From Vreelandella neptunia (GTDB lineage: Bacteria; Pseudomonadota; Gammaproteobacteria; Pseudomonadales; Halomonadaceae): a stretch of 64,000 bases of DNA. The DNA lies in NCBI RefSeq assembly GCF_034479615.1, contig NZ_CP140255.1, positions 434,001 through 498,000 of the forward strand, given 5' to 3'. A program made the position numbers and the translations under genes. Shown in pieces: positions 36,199 to 43,715 of the stretch. The notes beneath the pieces were generated by a model. That model saw only the letters and a program-made list of their open reading frames with translations. It ran no database searches and was not told the origin of the DNA. How positions within the stretch are numbered: position 1 is the stretch's first letter; each line of letters begins with the position of its first letter.

Positions 36199-36630
36199 CT
36201 ACCCCAACTTATGCGGCACAACCTCGTGGCCCATTTCTTTATAGCGCTGCCAGCAGGCGCGTTTGGCGATCAGGACTTGCTGGTGCTGATTGATGATCTC
36301 GGCAATTCGCGCGTAGCGCTCTACGCCTTCGGGTATTTCGGGGTGTAAATTAAGCAGTGCGGCCTCTTCCGTGGGCACCGGTAACTGCTGCCAGCCTAGC
36401 GTGATGGGGACGCTGGCGGCCATCTCGCTATCTTCCAGGGCATGGGGTAAATAGGCGTCCGGGCGGAAATTCCATAGCGCGTTATCGGCCTGCTCGGCGA
36501 GGGCTTTGTCTTCACAGTGGAGATGCAGGCGGTAGCCTTTGCGCCAGATGGTCTCGGCCAGTTTGCAAGCGAACTGCAAGCGCGCCTCCAGGGTGGTATC
36601 GGGCAGAATGTAGAAATCAATGCGCGCCAT
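36199..36630 (-). CDS. holC: DNA polymerase III chi subunit
   Basis: Clamp-loader accessory protein that links the polymerase III holoenzyme to SSB. 143 residues from MARIDFYILPDTTLEARLQF, the normal family start and length; a longer in-frame start upstream was rejected. It ends WQRYKEMGHEVVPHKLG. Its last 35 bases recur at 34208. The usual pepA-holC-valS order is broken here: ilvE lies between pepA and holC, and an island, a Spy-like gene and an MFS gene lie between holC and valS. Confidence 0.92.
   Translation of the reverse strand: MARIDFYILPDTTLEARLQFACKLAETIWRKGYRLHLHCEDKALAEQADNALWNFRPDAYLPHALEDSEMAASVPITLGWQQLPVPTEEAALLNLHPEIPEGVERYARIAEIINQHQQVLIAKRACWQRYKEMGHEVVPHKLG
36200..36234. 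repeat. 3' end of holC (right repeat)
   Basis: The native copy of the 35-base sequence also found at 34208-34242, covering the last eleven HolC codons and most of the stop. Together they bracket 1957 bases containing the AlbA_2 gene and the two pseudogenes. Confidence 0.9.
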
Positions 36631-36730
36631 AGCGGTTCCAGGTAAAACGATTGCAGATACGTCGATTGCAAACAGCACCGCCGCAAGAGTGCGGCGGTGC
36701 TGAAAGGAGAAGCGCTGGTTTTAAAACCGC

Positions 36731-37828
36731 TTAAACCAACTGAGTTAGCCAGCCGTACTTATCCTCGCTGCGACCGTACTGCAGGTCGAGCAGCTTGGTA
36801 CGGATGCGCATGGCGATCTCATTATTACCCTCGGATTGCAGGCGAATGCGCTCGTTTTCGGAAACCAGTTCACCCACCGGGGTAATCACGGCGGCGGTGC
36901 CGCAGGCAAATACTTCGGTGATCTCGCCGGACGCCGCGCCTTCGCGCCATTCATCAATGCTAATCGGGCGCTCTTCCGGCGTTAGGCCTTCATCTTTGGC
37001 CAGGGTCAGTACTGAGTTGCGGGTCACGCCTTCCAAAATGGTGTCGGTCAGGCGCGGGGTCACCAAGCGGCCGTCTTTGAAGACGAAGAACAGGTTCATA
37101 CCGCCCAGCTCTTCCACCCATTTGTTTTCAGCAGCATCGAGGAACGCGACCTGACCACACTGGTGGGCTTCGGCTTCTTTCTGCGCAGCCAAAGAAGCGG
37201 CGTAGTTGCCGCCACACTTGGCAAAGCCGGTGCCGCCGGGGGCAGCGCGCTTGTAGTTAGACGAGAGCCAGATCGATACCGGGGCAATGCCGCCTTTAAA
37301 GTACGCCGCCGCGGGGGAGGCGATTACGTAGTAGTCGACCTCATGGGCGGGGCGAACGCCTAAGAAGGCTTCTGAAGCGATCATGAATGGTCGCAGATAG
37401 AGGCTGCACTCATCAGAAGCGCTGGCAGGCGTGGGCACCCAGGCTTGGTCTTGGGCCAGCAGCGCTTTCAGCGAACCAATAAAGTCTTCATCGGAAAGTT
37501 CCGGCAGCGCTAATCGGCGAGCACTGCGGCGGAAGCGCTCGGCATTTTTCTCGGGGCGGAATGTCCAGATAGAGCCGTCGGCATGGCGATAGGCTTTAAT
37601 GCCTTCAAAAATCTCCTGGCCGTAATGCAGCACAGAGGCGGCGGGATCAAGCGTTAGCGGGCCGTAAGGGCGCACTTGGTGGCCGTGCCAGTCTGCGTCA
37701 ACAGTCCAGCGCACATGGGCCATGTGATCGGTAAAGTGTTTGCCAAAGCCGGGGTTTTTGAGAATGTTGTCACGGATCTCATCGGCTATCGGCTGGTTGG
37801 ATGGCAAAATCTCAAAGTTAGTGGGCAC
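36731..37828 (-). CDS. ilvE: Branched-chain amino acid aminotransferase
   Basis: PLP enzyme that makes or degrades Leu, Ile and Val by transamination with glutamate. The 365-residue sequence is of the longer type II (eukaryote and actinobacteria-like) form: HYGQEIFEGIKAYRHADGSI, the PLP lysine in GTGFAKCGGNYAAS, and EELGGMNLFFVF. It is monocistronic in appearance: two strong hairpins separate it from pepA upstream, and 100 bases lie before holC. Its place inside the normally tight pepA-holC pair suggests an insertion in this lineage. Confidence 0.93.
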   Translation of the reverse strand: MPTNFEILPSNQPIADEIRDNILKNPGFGKHFTDHMAHVRWTVDADWHGHQVRPYGPLTLDPAASVLHYGQEIFEGIKAYRHADGSIWTFRPEKNAERFRRSARRLALPELSDEDFIGSLKALLAQDQAWVPTPASASDECSLYLRPFMIASEAFLGVRPAHEVDYYVIASPAAAYFKGGIAPVSIWLSSNYKRAAPGGTGFAKCGGNYAASLAAQKEAEAHQCGQVAFLDAAENKWVEELGGMNLFFVFKDGRLVTPRLTDTILEGVTRNSVLTLAKDEGLTPEERPISIDEWREGAASGEITEVFACGTAAVITPVGELVSENERIRLQSEGNNEIAMRIRTKLLDLQYGRSEDKYGWLTQLV

Positions 37829-37888
37829 GGCATGTTCTCTCTACTTGATCCAAGCCCTGAAGGGCAAATATAGGCGTCATAATGGGTG

Positions 37889-37919
37889 TAGCGTGTGCCT
37901 TGAGATAAGGCACACGCTA
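37889..37919 (-). terminator. Strong hairpin downstream of pepA, 13-bp stem
   Basis: TAGCGTGTGCCTT pairs perfectly with AAGGCACACGCTA around GAGAT. It lies between pepA and ilvE on the minus strand. A T-run is lacking (CACCCATTAT follows), so it may act as a terminator with Rho or as an mRNA-end stabiliser. Confidence 0.65.
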
Positions 37920-37933
37920 ATGGGTTTAGGTGT

Positions 37934-37962
37934 AACGGTTGCGTCAAATAAAGGCAACCGTT
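37934..37962 (-). terminator. Second hairpin downstream of pepA
   Basis: AACGGTTGC pairs with GCAACCGTT around an 11-base loop, 18 bases after the pepA stop. On the minus strand ACACCTAAACCC follows. Together with the 37889 hairpin it makes a two-hairpin end to the pepA transcript. Confidence 0.55.
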
Positions 37963-37980
37963 GATTGCCTGATTGTGGTC

Positions 37981-39501
37981 TTAGACGTCGCTATTTTCTA
38001 CTTGGGCGTCTGCTTCACGGTCAAGCAGGTACTGGGTTAACAGCCCAACGGGGCGACCGGTGGCGCCTTTTTGCTTGCCGGAGTGCCAGGCAGTACCGGC
38101 GATATCCAGGTGCGCCCAGGGGAAGTGGTCGGCAAAGCGTGACAAGAAGCACGCAGCGGTAATCGTGCCAGCGGGGCGGCCACCAATATTGGCTAGGTCG
38201 GCAAAGTTGGACTCAAGCTGCTCTTGATACTCATCCCACAGCGGCAGGTGCCAGGCGCGATCCCAGGCGGCTTCGCCCGCATCGAGCAGATCCAGCGCCA
38301 AGTCATCGTCGTTGGAGAGCAGGCCGGTGGCGTGATGGCCCAGGCCTATAATCACCGCGCCGGTGAGGGTGGCGATATCTACGACGCTGGCCGGGGTAAA
38401 GCGCTCGGCGTAGGTGAGTGCATCGCACAGCACCAGGCGGCCTTCCGCGTCGGTGTTAAGTACTTCAACGGTGAGGCCTTTCAGCGTTTTAATAATATCG
38501 CCGGGCTTGGTGGCGTGGCCGTCGGGCATGTTTTCCGCCGCGGCGACGATAAACACCAGGTTGAGTTTGGGCTTGATCTCCAGCACGGCTTTGACGGTGC
38601 CAAACACGCTGGCGGCGCCGCACATGTCGAACTTCATTTCATCCATGCCTTCGCCCGGCTTGAGCGAAATACCGCCGGTATCAAAGGTAATGCCTTTGCC
38701 GATCAGCACGTGGGGCGCTTCTTCACTCTCTTCGGCGCCTTGGTACTTCATCACGATCAGGCGTGTGGGTTCTTTGCTGCCGCGGCCTACGGATAGCAGC
38801 GAGCCTGCACCCAGGGCTTCCAGCGCTTCTTCATCGAGAATATCGACCTCGAGCGCGCCTTGTGAGTCGCGCCCCAGCTGTTCTGCCTGCTCGGCTAAAT
38901 AGCTGGGCGTGCACACGTTGCCGGGCAGGTTACCCAGGGTGCGGGTATAGTTGATGCCTCGACCAATAGCGTTGCCCACTAACGCACCCTGCTTAACCTG
39001 CGGAACCGCGTCGGCATCGCTGATAATTAACGTTAGCTTGGCAAGGCTGGGAGCTGGCGCAGGGGAAGATTTGAACTGGTCAAAGCGATAAATCGCCCGT
39101 TCAGCGGCTTCCATTACTTTGCGCGCTTTCCAGGCCGGGTCGCGGTCAGCCAACGGAACATCGCCAAATACCACGCTGGCTTCGTCGATCGGCAGTTTCA
39201 CTAGCGCCGTCATGGCTGCATCCAGCGCCTTGATAAAAGCCGCTTCCTGGCATTTTTCACGCTCTCCCAAGCCCACCAGCAAGATGCGTTCGGCGCCCAG
39301 GCCCGGCGCAAAGGGTACCATTTGCACGTTACCCAGCGCGGCATCAAAATCACCTCGCTCCAGCAATTGACCGATTAGGCGCTCGCTGGCGTCGTCCAGT
39401 TTGGCGACGGTGGGCAGGAGGTCGCCCCCTTTAAAAACCGGCACCAAGAGGCAGGGTGTTTCAGCTTTGGCTGGGTTCGCGGTCTGAACGGAAAATTCCA
39501 T
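37981..39501 (-). CDS. pepA: Leucyl aminopeptidase (cytosol aminopeptidase, M17)
   Basis: Hexameric two-metal aminopeptidase; in E. coli PepA also binds DNA in XerCD recombination and carAB control. 506 residues; the M17 active-site motifs are present: LIGKGITFDTGGISLKPGEG and VLNTDAEGRLVLCDALTYAE, supplying the metal-binding Lys, Asp and Glu residues. The length is normal. It is divergent from lptF, with a 146-base gap holding both promoters, the common arrangement in gammaproteobacteria. Confidence 0.97.
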   Translation of the reverse strand: MEFSVQTANPAKAETPCLLVPVFKGGDLLPTVAKLDDASERLIGQLLERGDFDAALGNVQMVPFAPGLGAERILLVGLGEREKCQEAAFIKALDAAMTALVKLPIDEASVVFGDVPLADRDPAWKARKVMEAAERAIYRFDQFKSSPAPAPSLAKLTLIISDADAVPQVKQGALVGNAIGRGINYTRTLGNLPGNVCTPSYLAEQAEQLGRDSQGALEVDILDEEALEALGAGSLLSVGRGSKEPTRLIVMKYQGAEESEEAPHVLIGKGITFDTGGISLKPGEGMDEMKFDMCGAASVFGTVKAVLEIKPKLNLVFIVAAAENMPDGHATKPGDIIKTLKGLTVEVLNTDAEGRLVLCDALTYAERFTPASVVDIATLTGAVIIGLGHHATGLLSNDDDLALDLLDAGEAAWDRAWHLPLWDEYQEQLESNFADLANIGGRPAGTITAACFLSRFADHFPWAHLDIAGTAWHSGKQKGATGRPVGLLTQYLLDREADAQVENSDV

Positions 39502-39647
39502 GACGTCTCCAACAAGACAAGCATCGAGGGATTCGGGATAATGCCCCGTTGCTTTTGATTTTGAAAAGGGACTGTAAATAGTTTGATTAGTGTACCCAAG
39601 CCATACGCTTATTGCATGGCATCCTGCACGACTAGCCGGAGAGCGCG

Positions 39648-40727
39648 TTGATTTTATTTCGATATCTAACTCGCGAAGTGTTACTCACCATGTCGGCGGT
39701 CGCTGGCATTCTGCTGCTGGTGATCATGGGCAGCCGCTTTATCCGCTATTTTTCGGACGCGGCAGAGGGCGATATTCCCGTCACCATGCTCGGCAGTCTG
39801 ATGATGTTTCACCTGCCTGGCTTTATGGAACTCATTCTACCGCTGTCTTTTTTTCTAGGCATTCTGCTCGCCTATGGGCAGCTCTATATGAACAGCGAAA
39901 TCACCGTTATGGTTGCCTGCGGGATGAGTCCCACGCGGCTGTTGAAAGTGACCCTACTGCCCGCCAGTGTCGTTGCGGTACTAGTGGGCATCTGTAGCCT
40001 TTGGCTGACGCCTTTTGGGGCGCTGCAAACCGAGACCGCACTGGAAGAGCAGCGTAGTCGCCTGGATGTTTCCGTATTAGCCCCAGGGCGCTTCCAAGAG
40101 TTCGGCGGTGGCCGTACCGCCTATATCGGTAGCTTCTCTAGCGACGGCACAGAAATGCAGGATGTGCTGGTGCACGAGCAGAACCAGCCGGGTGATGAAG
40201 GTACCCACGACTACGTTACCCGGGCGGCATCGGGCTACCAGGAAACCCGCCTCGAAACGGGTAGCCGTTTTCTGGTGTTGGATGACGGTGAGCGCTATGG
40301 GGTGACGCCGGGCGATAAGAGTGCTGAGCGGCTAACGTTTGAGCGCTATACGTTGCGACTGGGGTTGAATCGCGATCGGCAGGAGCTGGATTCATTGGAA
40401 TACGCCACCACGCCTGCGCTGTGGAATAATCCAAGCCCCCGTGCCCAAGCACAGTGGCAGTGGCGGGCAGGACTCCCGCTTATGGTGTTTGTGCTGGCCT
40501 TGATGGCGCAGCCGCTTTCCCGGGTTAATCCCCGCCAGGGGCGCTTTGGTAAACTGCTGCCCGCGGTATTTTTATACGTCGCCTATCTCAGTCTGCTGCT
40601 CGCGGTTGTCGATGCGATTGGCAGTGGCACTTGGCCCACCACGCTGGGTGTGTGGCCCGTACATGGGCTGTTTTTAGGCCTGGGTCTATTATTGCTATGG
40701 CGCTCGCAACGCAAGGGGATGCGCTAA
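39648..40727 (+). CDS. lptF: LPS export ABC transporter permease LptF
   Basis: With LptG and the LptB ATPase extracts lipopolysaccharide from the inner membrane. 359 residues; hydrophobic segments at both ends flank a periplasmic beta-jellyroll domain. The start MILFRYLTREVL is the family start; it uses TTG at 39648 with GGAGA 6-7 bases upstream. Its stop overlaps the lptG start by one base (TAATG), so translation is coupled. Confidence 0.95.
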   Translation: MILFRYLTREVLLTMSAVAGILLLVIMGSRFIRYFSDAAEGDIPVTMLGSLMMFHLPGFMELILPLSFFLGILLAYGQLYMNSEITVMVACGMSPTRLLKVTLLPASVVAVLVGICSLWLTPFGALQTETALEEQRSRLDVSVLAPGRFQEFGGGRTAYIGSFSSDGTEMQDVLVHEQNQPGDEGTHDYVTRAASGYQETRLETGSRFLVLDDGERYGVTPGDKSAERLTFERYTLRLGLNRDRQELDSLEYATTPALWNNPSPRAQAQWQWRAGLPLMVFVLALMAQPLSRVNPRQGRFGKLLPAVFLYVAYLSLLLAVVDAIGSGTWPTTLGVWPVHGLFLGLGLLLLWRSQRKGMR

Positions 40728-41791
40728 TGCTGCTTGATCGTCTCGATCGTTATATTGCCCGCAACGTGCTGGCGGCCATTGTTGTCGTTCAGTTCGTGCT
40801 GCTGGGGTTGGATATTACCATCGCCTATATCGATGATTTAGGCGATGTGCAGGCGGGCTATACCGCCTTCGATGCACTGCTTTACTTGCTAATGCGCACG
40901 CCTTGGCGATTCTATCAATACGCCCCTGTGGCGGTATTGATTGGCGCTCTGATTGGTTTAGGCAGCATGGCCTCCAGCAATGAGCTCACCGTTATGCGCG
41001 CCGCTGGGCGTTCCCTGGCGCGCATTGTATGGGGGGTGATGAAGCCAGTGCTGGTGGTGGTCGTTGTAGTGCTGTTAGTCGCCGAGTATGTCAGCCCGCG
41101 CACCGAGCAGTATGCCGAGGCGTGGCGGCTGGAAAAACTCCAGGGGGAAGGCGCCATGCTGACCAGTCGCAGCGGCTGGCAGATCGAGGGCGACAGCGTC
41201 TACCGTTTTGGGGCGATTCGTGCCGATGATGTAGTGCTCGATTTAACCCGCTATCGCTTTGATGACCGTCAGCTAGTCGAAGCCACTTACGCTCAGCGCG
41301 CACGCTGGGAAGACGATGCCTGGCGTTTGGAAAACGTCGCTACCACGCGCATTTTCGCCGACCATACCGAGTCTGACCAGACGGCAAGCATGGGTTGGGA
41401 CACCTCTTTCACCCCCACCCAGCTAGAGAGGCTGCTGCGCGATATTGAGAGTCAGGCGCCCAGCGAGCTTTGGGCCTATGCCCAGTTCCTTGAAGAGCAG
41501 AACCTACAGAATGATCAGGCGTTGCTGTATTTTTGGCAGAAGATGCTGATGCCGCTCACCATGGGCTCGCTGGTGCTGATTGCCGCCTCCTTTGTATTTG
41601 GCCCGCTGCGCACCGTGGCTGCTGGCACACGGGTGTTTTACGGCGTTATCACCGGGCTGAGCTTTAAGTACGTTCAGGATCTATTGGCGCCCGCCTCGAC
41701 GATATTTGGCTTTTCACCCGTCTGGGCCGTACTGGTGCCGACTCTGGCCTGCGCCGGGGTCGGGATCTACTTTCTACGTCGCAATGGTTAA
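40727..41791 (+). CDS. lptG: LPS export ABC transporter permease LptG
   Basis: Partner of LptF in the LptB2FG exporter. 354 residues from MLLDRLDRYIARNVLAAIVV; a longer in-frame ATG upstream lies in lptF and is not needed. Membrane segments at both ends and a central periplasmic domain (TSRSGWQIEGDSVYRFGAI). Starts on the last base of lptF. Confidence 0.95.
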   Translation: MLLDRLDRYIARNVLAAIVVVQFVLLGLDITIAYIDDLGDVQAGYTAFDALLYLLMRTPWRFYQYAPVAVLIGALIGLGSMASSNELTVMRAAGRSLARIVWGVMKPVLVVVVVVLLVAEYVSPRTEQYAEAWRLEKLQGEGAMLTSRSGWQIEGDSVYRFGAIRADDVVLDLTRYRFDDRQLVEATYAQRARWEDDAWRLENVATTRIFADHTESDQTASMGWDTSFTPTQLERLLRDIESQAPSELWAYAQFLEEQNLQNDQALLYFWQKMLMPLTMGSLVLIAASFVFGPLRTVAAGTRVFYGVITGLSFKYVQDLLAPASTIFGFSPVWAVLVPTLACAGVGIYFLRRNG

Positions 41792-41856
41792 TACCGCCAT
41801 GGTTAGCCAGCTCTGCCTCTTATCGCCCAGAAACAGCCAGAAACCACGAGAGAACT

Positions 41857-42330
41857 ATGCAAACACGACGCTTTACCCAGTTGGACAGCGTATGGCCCGC
41901 CGGCCTTGGCCGACGACTGGGTGCCATGCTGTATGACGGCTTTTTGGTCACCGCGATTTGGATTGCGGTGACCGTCGTGCATATGCTGTTTTTCCGCTAT
42001 GTGCTTGGTCAACAGCCCGAAGAGATTGGCACGACGGCCAGCGATGTTTTGAGTTTGCAGCTCTTGCTGGTGTTTTTTGTCACGCTGTTTTTTGTTTTCT
42101 CCTGGTCGCGCGGGGGGATGACCTTGGGGATGCAGGCGTGGCGTTTACGGGTGCAAACGGTAGACGGGTATTCACTGAGCTTGAAGCAGTGCCTTATCCG
42201 CTGCGCGGTGGCGTGGCTCTCGCTACTGGCATTTGGTTTGGGCTACTTATGGGTGCTGTTTGATCAACAGCGACGTAGCTGGCCGGATATTGCTTCCAAC
42301 ACGCAAACGGTGGTTTTGCCGAAAAAATAA
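41857..42330 (+). CDS. RDD family membrane protein
   Basis: 157 residues. The RDD pattern is visible with AGLGRRLGAMLYDGFLV (Arg and the Asp of the first helix) and further hydrophobic segments around residues 60-80 and 105-140. RDD proteins occur widely next to lptFG; some are linked to ion transport but most are uncharacterised. It lies 65 bases after lptG in the same direction. No clear terminator follows, only a GTAAAA/TTTTAC hairpin around 42350. Confidence 0.85.
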   Translation: MQTRRFTQLDSVWPAGLGRRLGAMLYDGFLVTAIWIAVTVVHMLFFRYVLGQQPEEIGTTASDVLSLQLLLVFFVTLFFVFSWSRGGMTLGMQAWRLRVQTVDGYSLSLKQCLIRCAVAWLSLLAFGLGYLWVLFDQQRRSWPDIASNTQTVVLPKK

Positions 42331-42442
42331 TTTCAGCTGGCATGGGGTAAAAAGTGCTTTTACGCCAGTACGTTATTTTGCTGCTCTTGCTTATTAAGAC
42401 GAATGGATAGCAAAAAGCAGTCATTTCTACTTGATAAGATGT

Positions 42443-42460
42443 ATGCGAATCATTTACATT
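42443..42460 (+). promoter_or_regulatory. Candidate Fur box upstream of bfd
   Basis: ATGCGAATCATTTACATT matches the Fur pattern GAGAATCATTATCATT at 13 of 16 aligned positions. It lies 29-46 bases before the bfd start, a position suited to repression by Fur with iron. This agrees with bfd being iron-starvation induced in other bacteria. Confidence 0.6.
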
Positions 42461-42488
42461 CATCTCATGACTTTTATGAGGTGTCGCC

Positions 42489-42695
42489 ATGTACGTTTGC
42501 GTGTGCAAGGGAGTAACCGATCATCAGATTCGCCAGCACGTTAGCGACGGAGCGCGCAGTTGGCGAGAAGTACGCGAGGCAACCGGCTGCGCAACGCAGT
42601 GCGGTAAGTGCGCGTGCTTCGCTAAATCAATTACCCGCGATGCCGTTCAGGAAGCACGCCAAGAAGCCGATATGGGGCTTGCCTACGCCGTGTGA
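42489..42695 (+). CDS. bfd: Bacterioferritin-associated ferredoxin
   Basis: 68-residue [2Fe-2S] protein that reduces the haem of bacterioferritin to release stored iron. The four ligands correspond to Cys4, Cys6, Cys38 and Cys41 (MYVCVCKGVT and TQCGKCACF); two further cysteines, 34 and 43, are also present. GAGG precedes the ATG. Its neighbour bfr is the expected partner. A Fur-like site stands before it. Confidence 0.95.
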   Translation: MYVCVCKGVTDHQIRQHVSDGARSWREVREATGCATQCGKCACFAKSITRDAVQEARQEADMGLAYAV

Positions 42696-42725
42696 CGCGA
42701 ATCACTATTGTTAGGGTTATCTTTA

Positions 42726-42742
42726 GCAAATATATGATTTGC
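42726..42742. promoter_or_regulatory. AT-rich dyad between bfd and bfr
   Basis: GCAAAT and ATTTGC flank ATATG, with one further A/T pair outside. It lies early in the bfd-bfr gap and could be an operator for the bfr promoter. Evidence is symmetry only. Confidence 0.3.
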
Positions 42743-42763
42743 TTGAACTTTTAAACACCTTAT

Positions 42764-42792
42764 CTATACTCTCAGGAAAGCTGGGAGTATAG
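42764..42792 (+). terminator. Strong hairpin between bfd and bfr
   Basis: CTATACTCTCAG pairs with CTGGGAGTATAG around GAAAG: 12 bp with one T-G wobble. No T-run follows, and part of the arm sequence recurs as CTATACTTCTC at 42802. It could end the bfd message or be the structured start of the bfr leader. Confidence 0.5.
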
Positions 42793-42886
42793 CTATGCAC
42801 GTCTATACTTCTCTCCAAACGTAACTGCTTGATCGTATTGTCTAAACTAGATTAAACATCAGCATTACAGTAGAAAAGGTGACGTT

Positions 42887-43369
42887 ATGAAAGGTGATAC
42901 GAAAGTTATTGAGCATCTCAATAAGGCGCTCGGCAACGAACTCGTTGCGATCAATCAGTACTTTTTGCACGCCAAGATGTACAAAGACTGGGGCCTAAAA
43001 GCACTCGCCAAGTGGGAATATGATGAGTCCATCGAAGAGATGCAGCACGCTGACAAGATCATCGAGCGCATTCTATTCCTGGAAGGCATTCCCAACCTGC
43101 AAGACCTGGGCAAGCTGCATATCGGTGAAAACGTCAAAGAGATGCTCGAAAGCGATCTAAAAATCGAGCACGATGGCCGCAACGACTACATTGAAGCGAT
43201 CACCTATTGCGAGAGCGTTAAAGATTACGTGACTCGCGATATGCTGCGTGACCTGCTTGCTGATGAAGAAGACCATATCGACCACATCGAAACGGAACTT
43301 GGTTTGATCGACAAGGTGGGTATCCAGAATTATATGCAGCGTCAAATGCAGATGGCAGGCGACGAGTAA
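42887..43369 (+). CDS. bfr: Bacterioferritin
   Basis: Haem-containing iron-storage protein forming a 24-mer shell. 160 residues, strongly like E. coli Bfr. Ferroxidase ligands Glu18, Glu51, His54, Glu94, Glu127 and His130 and the haem-ligating Met52 are all present at the same positions. AAAGGTGA precedes the ATG. Together with bfd it forms an iron storage and release unit, here as separate genes with a structured 190-base gap. A strong terminator follows. Confidence 0.97.
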   Translation: MKGDTKVIEHLNKALGNELVAINQYFLHAKMYKDWGLKALAKWEYDESIEEMQHADKIIERILFLEGIPNLQDLGKLHIGENVKEMLESDLKIEHDGRNDYIEAITYCESVKDYVTRDMLRDLLADEEDHIDHIETELGLIDKVGIQNYMQRQMQMAGDE

Positions 43370-43419
43370 AACGCTATCGCGCGTATGTATAGAAACAAGC
43401 TAGCAACCAAAACTAGCTA

Positions 43420-43455
43420 AAAGCAGCCAGTCAGGGCTAACTGACTGGCTGCTTT
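43420..43455 (+). terminator. Intrinsic terminator of bfr
   Basis: AAAGCAGCCAGTCAG pairs perfectly with CTGACTGGCTGCTTT around a 6-base loop (15-bp stem), then CGTTCT. Placed 51 bases after the bfr stop. Confidence 0.9.
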
Positions 43456-43482
43456 CGTTCTAAAGTCTCCTTTAACCTATCG

Positions 43483-43521
43483 ATTTTCCCGCTTCCCTTT
43501 TCCCCTATATTTTCCTTCACT
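43483..43521. repeat. Degenerate pyrimidine-rich 13-base repeat
   Basis: Three units, ATTTTCCCGCTTC, CCTTTTCCCCTAT and ATTTTCCTTCACT, follow one another in the bfr-phytase gap (43370-43715). The core TTTTCC recurs each 13 bases. Weak but regular. Confidence 0.4.
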
Positions 43522-43604
43522 ACTTATCCATCTAACATTTTCGCGGCAACCCGCGTTTAGCGCTGAGGTGTGCCGATAGCCAGCGGTGCTAACTTAGCCA
43601 GTGA

Positions 43605-43622
43605 GTGTCATAAGCCTGACAT
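43605..43622 (+). promoter_or_regulatory. Candidate Pho box before the phytase-like gene
   Basis: GTGTCAT, four bases, CTGACAT: each heptamer differs by one base from the PhoB consensus CTGTCAT, with the exact 7-4-7 spacing. It lies 94-111 bases before the start of a secreted phytase-like protein, so phosphate-starvation control is plausible. A clear -10 at the ideal distance is not seen; TAGTTA lies 15 bases downstream. Confidence 0.5.
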
Positions 43623-43715
43623 CGTCATGGTGTTGGATAGTTAATCGGACAAAGCAAGTTTCATAACCTAATCAGTCAGTCGTTTCTGAAGCTTAAGCAA
43701 GGGATTAACTCAATC

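Noticed and set aside
34208..36234. Active integrative element
   Set aside because: Repeats are 2 kb apart with no integrase or transposase between them; at most a remnant or a recombination scar.
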